This document shows positions 19,409 to 29,153 of a DNA stretch of 64,000 nt, one piece after another. The notes beneath the pieces are model-generated. The model saw nothing but the letters and a program-made list of their open reading frames with translations. It was not told the origin of the DNA and ran no database searches. The stretch's first letter is position 1, and each line of letters starts with the position of its first letter. The position numbers were made by a program, and so were the translations under genes. The stretch lies in NCBI GenBank assembly GCA_947095585.1, contig OX352765.1, positions 64,481,425-64,545,424 of the forward strand. Direction: 5' to 3'. The stretch is from Nephrocerus scutellatus (Eukaryota; Arthropoda; Insecta; Diptera; Pipunculidae).

Positions 19409-20804
19409 GCAGCTCGAGAAGCATTAAGTGTATATGTAGCATTTGCTAATTACTACCGTAAATTCATTCAAAATTTTGCCACAATAGCTATCCCACTCAA
19501 CAAATTACATAGGAAGAACGTAGAATTCAATTTTAGGAAGAGCTGTGAAAAGTCTTTTCAACTTCTAAAAAAAATCCTTACTAGTCCCCAAATTCTACAA
19601 TTCCCGAATTTCAATAAAGACGGACAGACTCCTCAGGTTTTGCATTAGGGGCTGTATTGTCCAAAGAACGACAAGAACTATAGCACTATAGGAAAAGAGT
19701 TACTGGCCATAGTATGGGAAATAAAACACTACCGACCATATTTGTCCGGTAGAAAGTTCAAAATTATTACAGACCACAGACCACTAGTATACCTTTTTGC
19801 CCTAAAAGAACCCTCAAGTAGATTAACGAAATTTAGACTGCTACTAAAAGAATACAACGTTCACATCGAATATACACCCGGAAAAAATTATTGCATAGCT
19901 GACGCTTTCAGTCGCATAAAATGAGATTCTGATCAACTAAGACAATTCCAGGTATGTGTCATAACAAGGTCTAAATCAAAAGCAGAAAAATCAATACAGA
20001 AAAACCCAAGGAGCAAACAGAAAACCGAAGCAGAAGAAAATAAGGCTATAATTATAGAGCTATTAAAGCCACCAGAGCATGGAAACAAAATAATTGAGTT
20101 AAAAATATGTAACAGTTTCGAGGACGAGGAATATCAAATAAAAGATATGGATAAATTCCTGGAACCCAACAAAGTTTTGGCATACGTCCCAGTGAAGAAT
20201 TGTATACTCCTAAGAAGGGACAAGGATGGCACTACAGCCCAATCGACATCATTTTGCGATTTGTTGTTGAGGGACGTGCATCGCATCTGTGGACCATTAT
20301 CAATTAATAAATTATACATTACAAAAGAAGAAATTAAGAAACTCGAAGACAGCCGTCGAGAATACAAAATTCGCGAGTTGCAATCTTAGGAGATATGTTT
20401 CAGAAAAGTAATGTAAAGGTGCACCTAATAAATAAATGTATAGAAATTACCGATTCTCATAAAAAGAAAATATTGCTCAACCATTATCATATATTACCAA
20501 CAAGTGCAGGCATCTCATTCTTCGCACCGACCAATAGCATTTACGTCCAATCATTCCAAGGTCCGGTCCCAGCAGGATTAAGCGCATGATGAAAACGATC
20601 AAACAAAAATATTTCTGGACAGGAATGCAGAACGACATAGCTACATATGTAAAGCATTGTACAATATGTCAGAAAAATAAACACATTACACCAAAGAAAC
20701 AGCCAATGAAAATAACTTCAACTGCCGAATCAAGTTTCGACAAAATATATTTGGACTTAGTAGGTCCTTTAGATGAATCGGTAATGGATATAGGTACGTA
20801 CTGA
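19409..20804 (+). pseudogene. Gypsy RT connection, RNase H and integrase zinc domain, copy B
   Basis: Same organisation as 13880-15270. Here the RNase H end is longer (GKNYCIADAFSRIK, frame 19742-19924) because the 5 bp missing in A are present. Integrase frames lie at 20147-20389, 20395-20589 and 20586-20804, with the same interruption of the zinc domain. The A/C switch point of the chimera is inside the frame 20147-20389, between 20195 and 20289. Confidence 0.75.
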
Positions 20805-21324
20805 TTTTTTTTTTGATATAGAGACTTATTGCCAAGGGATGACTCCCTGAATGACTTACGTCACGGCAATAAGTTGGGCTAAGCCCTTTATTAAATTCAA
20901 AATAAAATAAAAATCGAAGGAATGTGATTTACAATATATCACATTCCTCACGTTTGTTGCCGGTTTCAATTTTCTCAGAATTCTCCCTGATTCATTGAAA
21001 AAGCAATACGAAAAACGAACACGAATTTAGAACGACGCGAGTCCAAATACTTTTATCAATGAATCATGGTCAGGGAAAACTACAAAAAACCTTGACCAAG
21101 AAAATATTACAAATATTTAAAAAATATAAAAAATACATTTTTTTTTTTTATATTAAGAAACAACTTATGAATACTTAACCCTCATCCTTCAAGAAGTTGT
21201 TAACGGCTAATTTGAACGCCTGCAGATTATAAGATTCGGGAAACACGTGTTCGACCAATTGTTTCCACATCGACGAGACTCTCGGAAAAAAGGAACTGAC
21301 CAAATTCACGGAAGCTATTCCAAT
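20805..21324 (-). mobile_element. 5'-truncated CR1/Jockey-like LINE insertion, copy B
   Basis: Same insertion as 15271-15790: frame 21375-21175 with the C-terminal RT signature, 3' UTR hairpin and T-run at about 20806-20815. Identical at the residue level to copy A. Confidence 0.8.
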
Positions 21325-21844
21325 GCGAAATAAGGAGACTGGTAAAGTAGCTAAAGGTCTAGTAGAATGCTTCATTCTCAGATATGGAGTTCCAAAGACT
21401 ATAGCTTCTGATCAAAGAACATAATTTATAAACAAAGTTATTAAAGATATGTGCAAGTTACTAAAAATAGAACAATTACAATCTACTGCTTACCATCACG
21501 AAATTATAAGAGCGTTAGAAAATACCACAAGGTTCTCGGAGCATACATCAGGAGCTATGTATCCGATAACCATACCGACTGGTGTACTTGGTTACATATT
21601 ACGTATTTTGTATATAGAATATATCCGATCCTCATAAAAAGAAAATATTGCTCAACGATTATCATATATTACCAACAAGTGGCCATGCAGGATTAACCGC
21701 ATGATGAAAACGATTAAACATAAATATTTCTGGACAAGAATGCAGAACAACGTAGCTACATATGTAAAGCATTGTACAATATGTCAGAAAAATAAACACA
21801 TTACACCAAAGAAACTTCAGTAAATCTTACTGAAATTTTTTAAC
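21325..21844 (+). pseudogene. Gypsy integrase core plus second zinc domain, copy B
   Basis: Duplicate of 15791-16310, with the same stop after the SDQRT region and the same second HHCC-like module ending near 21824. Confidence 0.75.
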
Positions 21845-21910
21845 TAGAGCATTAAAAACAGAAATTGAAAGCAACTGGGAGACATAGGAGAAAACAGAAA
21901 GAACAGATCC

Positions 21911-22519
21911 ATGAAGGAATCCTGCATCAAAGGAGCTGAAAAACTCGCAATATTCGGTATGTGCATCAACAACAAGCTTCGTTGGAATGACCGCATATTA
22001 GCCATTGCTGCGAAATGTTTAGGTTTCTGGGCAAGATGTACTTCACTCCCTCAGTTACCTGGGTACTATTTACAAGGCATATTTTCGCCCTTATATTGTA
22101 TTGTCTGGGCATGTGCTCCCAAGACTACATTGCATCTACTAGACAGAATTCAGAACCGCACGATAAAACGTTCTGGTGATGTTATTATCGCGAAAACAAT
22201 CGAATCCCTTGAACATCATAAGAATGTTTCCTGTTTGTCTCTGTTTTATCCCTTTTTCCAAAAGCGGTGTTCAAAAGAAATATTCAAGTGCATCGCCCAT
22301 CCTCCACACAACCGTAATACCCGCGCCTCAGCTCGATCTCATGGGTCTACTATTAGACCTATCTTCGGACTTTTGAACCAATTCAGAGATTCCCGCACAA
22401 TAATTATGTGGAATGAATTGCCCGACTCTGTGTCTTCGCATGATCTACAGTCATTCAAGACACATATATATGTCACCTTTCTCCCCTTAATTTCCAAACG
22501 CCCACGCTGTGCATTATAA
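21911..22519 (+). pseudogene. C-terminal RT domain of a CR1/Jockey-like LINE, copy B
   Basis: The 202-codon frame is residue-for-residue the same as 16377-16985. Confidence 0.8.
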
Positions 22520-22553
22520 GGCTAGCTCAAGTCCTTTAAAAATTTCTTCCCCG

Positions 22554-23404
22554 AATTAAATGAGCTGAAGAAAACAGCAAGGCTCTGCAAAACCGTTATA
22601 TAAGCCTATGCGGACGATGTATGCATTATCTCATCTAATAAATCCTTCAAGGCCACCTGTATAAATCTACAGACTGCTCTGAATAGATTGGATAACTAGT
22701 GTGGTAGAAACTACTTACGTAAATTCGATGGTCTTATACCTCCCGTATTAAAAGGTTTAACTTTGCCAATTTCCACGGAAGTCAAATATCTAGGGGAAAT
22801 TCTAGATTGCGAGATAAAATGGAAGATGCACCAGGAATCGAGAATATCAAAATCTCAATTTACCTACATTCAATGTTAAAGAGCATTTGGTAAACCATGG
22901 GGGCTGAGTCCGATAATGGTACATTAGTTGTACTAGTCTAAAAATGACTAACAGGACACTAAACAAAGAGCAAATGAACGTCTGCTAAGGAAAAAAGGGC
23001 GCAATGCGCTATACCCCGGCAGATGCCCTCAATACACTGCTAAATCTGTCACCTCTGGATCTATTTATTCAGATGGAAGCAGTGAAAGCTATGTGTCGAC
23101 TTCGAAAGAATAAGGTCTGGCATGATGTGTGTATGGGAACATATTCTATAACGTTTCGGAACAAATTCCAACGCTCCTGATGCCTCTGGACAGTGCTGTG
23201 ACCTTTCTTATGTTCAATAGAGGATATACCCCAGCAGGGAAAGTTGGAAAAATTCAACTGAGATCCTTAAGGAATTCGAACCAATATTCTTCACTGCCGG
23301 TTCTCTCACTGATTAAGGAACTGAAGCAGGATGTTTCTTGGCCAACTGTTTTTCAAAAAGAAATATATGCTATTTTACAAGTAGTAATATATTTTTTTTT
23401 AAAA
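22554..23404 (+). pseudogene. LOA/I-type LINE fragment, copy B
   Basis: Duplicate of 17020-17870 with the same deletion before YADDVC. A private T-to-A change near 23402 (TAAAATCGCG) joins a 112-codon frame across the boundary into the Jockey leader; that frame is not a gene. Confidence 0.7.
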
Positions 23405-23409
23405 TCGCG

Positions 23410-24064
23410 CACGCTTAAAGGGGTTCGCACCCTTATAATGCTCGGAAATATGATTGGCACAGCGTAGGCGTTAAGGAAAAGGAGGAGAAAAGAGGAGATG
23501 TCTATGAGCTTGTGTTTTGAATGCCTGTGAATTATAATGATGTGGGAAGACAGAGCTCAGTCAGCATCGAGCGGTCAACACGAGCACATCTTATACAGAT
23601 CCCGCACTACGCTCAGCTACCTGCTACCGGCTACGGAAAAAAAACCCTCATACCAAAAAGCGAGCATTTCGCTACCTGCGACTTTTTAGCATATTTCACT
23701 AATTACTTTTTTAATTACAGGTACATATTTAAAATTAATAGTTATTTAATTTCAGATTAAGTTTTTTTCATCTTTCAGCCCTATAAGATGGGGAAAAAAG
23801 AAAAACGGAAGGAAAAGGTTAGTGAGGTATTAACCATAATCAGACAAGAAGTCTCCACCCATGGTGGTGACTTCCTTGCTTCCTTATATGAAAGGCTGGA
23901 TGAAATCAACCAGCTGTGCGAAGACTCAGCTCCCTCTGAAAAGGAGAACATGAGCCTTGGCGAGTTAGCGGACAATGATGCGTCCAAATCCAGCGGTACG
24001 GAAAATTCTAGCGATGAAGGCAGTCGCAAAAAGCGGTCTTCTCCCATGCCAATAAAGGCAAAAA
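23410..24064 (+). mobile_element. 5' end of a Jockey-clade LINE, cut by the array junction (copy B)
   Basis: Duplicate of 17876-18530, with leader and ORF1 start at 23788. The frame runs out of Jockey sequence at the AAAGAAA junction (24062-24068) into copy C's errantivirus leader. Confidence 0.85.
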
Positions 24065-24406
24065 GAAAATCAATATCAACTTACAGCAGTCCCAGAATCA
24101 GTGTTGTTTCCATATCCAGTGTCCTTGGTTTCCTTTATTTTTCGTTATTTTCCCTATTTCTCCCTAGGCTACTTAGATTGCAAGGGATAAATATCCGCCG
24201 ATTTGTAGTGATATTGGGGCTCCAGTGGTTGATATGCCCTCAACTCTGGTTCCTCGTAATGATATGCCGTCACCACGAAGAAACGTCTATGCAATAGCTG
24301 TATTCACTTCACTAGTTTTGCAGGGTGATATGCCCTCATTCTACAGAAACGCAATTTCTCACTATATCACTATTCACAAATCGTCAATCGAGATACCGAC
24401 TGCGCT

Positions 24407-24727
24407 ACTTATGTTTCTGACTTGAAACGTTACTAAAAAAAAGAGAATCGACCACTTTGAACAATACTTGTGTTTATTATGCGTCTTAAACAAATTCTTA
24501 CTAACTATTTATAATAAAAATTATGCTTAACATTGCATTATCAATTAAGTTCACATTATTTGTTATTGCTAAATTGACATTATCTGTTATTGTTAAATTG
24601 ACATTATTTGTTATTGTTATTATTAATTGCCTAATTGACATTATTTGATTTCGCCTATTGCGTTTTGTGGTATCAGCGTCTCGTTTGGTTTTGGCTGTGG
24701 GGTATTGGTGGGTTGACGGAGTTATCT
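24407..24727 (-). repeat. errantivirus LTR, copy C
   Basis: Same 321-bp form as in copy B, with leader at 24065-24406. Confidence 0.85.
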
Positions 24728-24760
24728 CGCGGTCGTCTATACTCTTTCCCTTCCTTCAGC

Positions 24761-24811
24761 TAGTCTACTGAAGAGGCCCTGTGGTGGGGGCCGAAAACGC
24801 GTTATAGGCTA
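24761..24811 (+). ncRNA. type-I hammerhead ribozyme motif, copy C
   Basis: Identical to copies A and B over the 51-nt motif, although flanking sequence of A differs from B and C. CTGAAGA at 24768-24774, predicted cleavage after A24804. Confidence 0.78.
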
Positions 24812-24942
24812 CCAATCTCTACCCTACACGGTTTCCAGCCTGCCAAACTCTCGCGTGGCATGGCTTCGTTCCCTTCCCCAATCTATAGGTTCCCTTATTT
24901 ACAGTTTTCTCGCGAGGACTCCTTCCACTAAAGGTATGCCGG

Positions 24943-26132
24943 GCAGCTCGAGAAGCATTAAGTGTATATGTAGCATTTGCTAATTACTACCGTAAATTCA
25001 TTCAAAATTTTGCCACAATAGCTATCCCACTCAACAAATTACATAGGAAGAACGTAGAATTCAATTTTAGGAAGAGCTGTGAAAAGTCTTTTCAACTTCT
25101 AAAAAAAATCCTTACTAGTCCCCAAATTCTACAATTCCCGAATTTCAATAAAGACGGACAGACTCCTCAGGTTTTGCATTAGGGGCTGTATTGTCCAAAG
25201 AACGACAAGAACTATAGCACTATAGGAAAAGAGTTACTGGCCATAGTATGGGAAATAAAACACTACCGACCATATTTGTCCGGTAGAAAGTTCAAAATTA
25301 TTACAGACCACAGACCACTAGTATACCTTTTTGCCCTAAAAGAACCCTCAAGTAGATTAACGAAATTTAGACTGCTACTAAAAGAATACAACGTTCACAT
25401 CGAATATACACCCGGAAAAAATTATTGCATAGCTGACGCTTTCAGTCGCATAAAATGAGATTCTGATCAACTAAGACAATTCCAGGTATGTGTCATAACA
25501 AGGTCTAAATCAAAAGCAGAAAAATCAATACAGAAAAACCCAAGGAGCAAACAGAAAACCGAAGCAGAAGAAAATAAGGCTATAATTATAGAGCTATTAA
25601 AGCCACCAGAGCATGGAAACAAAATAATTGAGTTAAAAATATGTAACAGTTTCGAGGACGAGGAATATCAAATAAAAGATATGGATAAATTCCTGGAACC
25701 CAACAAAGTTTTGGCATACGTCCCAGTGAAGAATTGTATACTCCTAAGAAGGGACAAGGATGGCACTACAGCCCAATCGACATCATTTTGCGATTTGTTG
25801 TTGAGGGACGTGCATCGCATCTGCGGACCATTATCAATTAATAATTTATACATTACAAAAGAAGAAATTAAGAAACTCGAAGACAGCCGTCGAGAATACA
25901 AAATTCGCGAGTTGCAATCTTAGGAGATATGTTTCAGAAAAGTAATGTAAAGGTGCACCTAATAAATAAATGTATAGAAATTACCGATTCTCATAAAAAG
26001 AAAATATTGCTCAACCATTATCATATATTACCAACAAGTGCAGGCATCTCATTCTTCGCACCGACCAATAGCATTTACGTCCAATCATTCCAAGGTCCGG
26101 TCCCAGCCGGATTAAGCGCATGATGAAAACGA
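24943..26132 (+). pseudogene. Gypsy RT connection, RNase H and linker, copy C
   Basis: As in copy B up to 26125, with frames 25276-25458, 25681-25923 and 25929-26123. Homology stops at ATGAAAACGATC (26122-26133) and jumps into the middle of the LINE 3' UTR, so the zinc-domain Cys half and the first catalytic Asp are deleted here. Confidence 0.75.
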
Positions 26133-26655
26133 TCCAAGGGATGACTCCCTGAATGACTTACGTCACGGCAATAAGTTGGGCTAAGCCCTTTATTAAATTC
26201 AAAATAAAATAAAAATCGAAGGAATGTGATTTACAATATATCACATTCCTCACGTTTGTTGCCGGTTTCAATTTATTTTCTCAGAATTCTCCCTGATTCA
26301 TTGAAAAAGCAATACGAAAAACGAACACGAATTTAGAACGACGCGAGTCCAAATACTTTCATCAATGAATCATGGTCAGGGAAAACTACAAAAAACCTTG
26401 ACCAAGAAAATATTACAAATATTTAAAAAATATAAAAAATACTGATAAACATTTTTTTTTTTTTTTTTTTTATATATTAAGAAACAACTTATGAATACTT
26501 TAACCATCATCCTTCAAGAAGTTGTTAAAGGCTAATTTGAACGCCTGCAGATTATAAGATTCGGGAAACACGTGTTCGACCAATCGTTTCCACATCGAAG
26601 AGACTCTCGGAAAAAAGGAACTGACCAAATTCACGGAAGCTATTCCAATGCGAAA
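26133..26655 (-). mobile_element. LINE insertion lacking its 3' end, copy C
   Basis: Same insertion as at 15271, but the poly-A tail and last 30 bp or so are deleted. The frame 26700-26500 keeps the C-terminal RT signature (SFFPRVSSMWKRLVEHVFPE). A longer T-run near 26453-26471 lies within the UTR. Confidence 0.75.
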
Positions 26656-27180
26656 TAAGGAGACTGGTAAAGTAGCTAAAGGTCTAGTAGACTGCTTCAT
26701 TCTCAGATATGGAGTTCCAAAGACTATAGCTTCTGATCAAAGAACATAATTTATAAACAAAGTTTTTAAAGATATGTGCAAGTTACTAAAAATAGAATAA
26801 TTACAATCTACTGCTTACCATCACGAAATTATAGGAGCGTTAGAAAATACCACAAGGTTCTCGGAGCATACATCAGGAGCTATGTATCCGATAACCATAC
26901 CGACTGGTGTACTTGGTTACATATTACGTATTTTGTATATAGAATATATAGAAATTACCGATCCTCATAAAAAGAAAATATTGCTCAACTATTATCATAT
27001 ATTACCAACAAGTGGCCATGCAGGATTAACCGCTTGATGAAAACGATTAAACAAAAATATTTCTGGACAGGAATGCAGAACATCGTAGCTACATATGTAA
27101 AGCATTGTACAATATGTCAGAAAAATAAGCACATTACACCAAAGAAACTTCAGTAAATCTTACGGAAATTTTTTAACTAG
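26656..27180 (+). pseudogene. Gypsy integrase core plus second zinc domain, copy C
   Basis: Corresponds to 15791-16310. The second zinc module (about 26960-27150) has more of the ancestral text (PTSGHAGLTA region and FWTGMQNIVATYVKHC) than A and B, consistent with C being the less altered copy. Confidence 0.72.
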
Positions 27181-27243
27181 AGCATTAAAAACAGAAATTG
27201 AAAGCAACTGGGAGACATAGGAGAAAACAGAAAGAATAGATCC

Positions 27244-27852
27244 ATGAAGGAATCCTGCATCAAAGGAGCTGAAAAACTCGCAATATTCGGTATGTGCATC
27301 AACAACAAGCTTCGTTGGAATGACCGCATATTAGCCATTGCTGCGAAATGTTTAGGTTTCTGGGCAAGATGTACTTCACTCCCTCAGTTACCTGGGTACT
27401 ATTTACAAGACATATTTTCGCCCTTATATTGTATTGTATGGGCATGTGCTCCCAAGACTACATTGCATCTACTAGACAGAATTCAGAACCGCACGATAAA
27501 ACGTTCTGGTGATGTTATTATCGCGAAAACAATCGAATCCCTTGAACATCATAAGAATGTTTCCTGTTTGTCTCTGTTTTATCCCTTTTTCCACAAGCGG
27601 TGTTCAAAAGAAATATTCAAGTGCATCGCCCATCCTCCACACAACCGCAATACCCGCGCCTCAGCTCGATCTCATGGGTCTACTATTAGACCTATCTTCG
27701 GACGTTTGAACCAATTCAGAGATTCCCGCACAATAATTATGTGGAATGAATTGCCCGACTCTGTGTTTTCGCATGATCTACAGTCATTCAAGACACATAT
27801 ATATGTCACCTTTCTCCCCTTAATTTCCAAACGCCCACGCTGTGCATTATAA
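27244..27852 (+). pseudogene. C-terminal RT domain of a CR1/Jockey-like LINE, copy C
   Basis: A 202-codon frame as in copies A and B, with about five residue differences (for example LQDIF, FHKRC, FGRLN, DSVFS). Confidence 0.8.
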
Positions 27853-27884
27853 GGCTAGCTCAAGTACTTTAAAAATTTCTTCCC

Positions 27885-28870
27885 CGAATTAAATGAGTTG
27901 AAGGAAACAGCAAGTCTCTGCAAAACCGTTCAGAAAGACAACAGAGCTAAACTCAACTAACTGAAGAAACCTGATGGTACTGTCACTAACTCCATGCAGA
28001 AGGTCAATAATATTTTTCGTCCATTCTTTGCTCGAAGAAGTTGGTCAATTAGACATACATATACAAGCCTATGCGGACGATGTATGCATTATCTCATCTA
28101 ATAAATCCTTCAAGGCCACCTGTATAAATCTACAGACTGCTCTGAATAGATTGGATAACTAGTGTGGTAGAAACTACTTACGTAAATTCGATGGTCTTAT
28201 ACCTCCCGTATTAAAAGGTTTAACTTTGCCAATTTCCACGGAAGTCAAATATCTAGGGGAAATTCTAGATTGCGAGATAAAATGGAAGATGCACCAGGAA
28301 TCGAGAATATCAAAATCTCAATTTACCTACATTCAATGTTAAAGAGCATTTGGTAAACCATGGGGGCTGAGTCCGATAATGGTACATTAGTTGTACTAGT
28401 CTAAAAATGACTAACAGGACACTAAACAAAGAGCAAATGAACGTCTGCTAAGGAACAAAGGGCGCAATGCGCTATACCTCGGCAGATGCCCTCAATACAC
28501 TGCTAAATCTGCCGCCTCTGGATCTATTTATTCAGATGGAAGCAGTGAAAGCTATGTGTCGACTTCGAAAGAATAAGGTCTGGCATGATGTGTGTATGGG
28601 AACATATTCTATAACGTTTCGGAACAAATTCCAACGCTCCTGATGCCTGTGGACAGTGCTGTGACCTTTCTTATGTTCAATAGAGGATATACCCCAGCAG
28701 GGAAAGTTGGAAAAATTCAACTGAGATCCTTAAGGAATTCGAACTAATATTCTTCACTGCCGGTTACCTCACTGATTAAGGAACTGGAGCAGGATGTTTC
28801 TTGGCCAACTGTTTTTCAAAAAGAAATATATGCTATTTTACAAGTAGTAATATATTTTTTTTTTATAATC
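27885..28870 (+). pseudogene. LOA/I-type LINE fragment, longest version, copy C
   Basis: Contains about 130 bp missing from A and B, giving SLLEEVGQLDIHIQAYADDV in the frame 27974-28162. The rest matches 17020-17870: STEVKYLGEIL, AMRYTSADALNTL and an RNase H-like end at about 28815-28850. The right end is cut by the errantivirus insertion at 28876. Confidence 0.72.
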
Positions 28871-28875
28871 GCAAA

Positions 28876-28934
28876 AGTAACGTCAACACTTTCGGCGACG
28901 TCAGCACTTCCTCAATTCTAAAGCACTCTGTGCT
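28876..28934 (+). repeat. truncated 5' LTR of errantivirus copy 2
   Basis: Matches the first 59 bp of the 3' LTR (33080-33138): AGTAACGTCAACACTTTCGG onward to CTCTGTGCT. The match then breaks and coding sequence begins. A target duplication could not be defined. Confidence 0.85.
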
Positions 28935-29153
28935 GACACAGGATCGTCTATATCACTTCTTAATAAATATATGCTTCCCCAAATTACAAATAGTAGAATT
29001 AAACCTATACCAATTAACACTGTTACAGGACAAACGTTCATAACTTATGAAAAAATCACAAAAATCCCAGACGCGACAATTTCATGGAAATTGCTGGACC
29101 TTAGTAACAAAAAGTTTGACGCAATTATAGGAACAAATGCCATTAGGAGCTAG
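28935..29153 (+). pseudogene. protease of errantivirus copy 2
   Basis: Retropepsin active site ADTGSSISLLN at about 28932-28965, then PINTVTGQTFITYEKI and the second signature FDAIIGTNAI near 29117-29146. It ends in a different frame from pol, so one frameshift separates them. The N-terminal part is lost with gag. Confidence 0.8.

Larger units (their letters stand above)
18531..24064. repeat. tandem array copy B (5534 bp), chimeric
   Basis: Middle copy. From 18531 to 20194 every marker checked is like copy C, including loss of the 65-70 bp LTR segment, GGTATGCCGGG, TCTACCCTACACGGTTTCC and the 5 bp GCATAGCTGACGC. From 20290 on it is like copy A, including CATCTGTGG, AATAAATTATAC, CAGCAGG, retention of the LINE poly-A region and the deletion upstream of YADD. 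The period relative to C is exactly 5534 in the left half. Confidence 0.9.
24065..28875. repeat. tandem array copy C, left part
   Basis: Third copy, split from its Jockey end (33462 onward) by the errantivirus at 28876-33459. It differs from A and B by a deletion near 26133 that removes about 215 bp (integrase zinc domain and LINE tail), small insertions near 26272 and 26440, and retention of about 130 bp near 27930-28060 lost from A and B. It is the most divergent copy on the right half and identical to B on the left. Confidence 0.88.
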
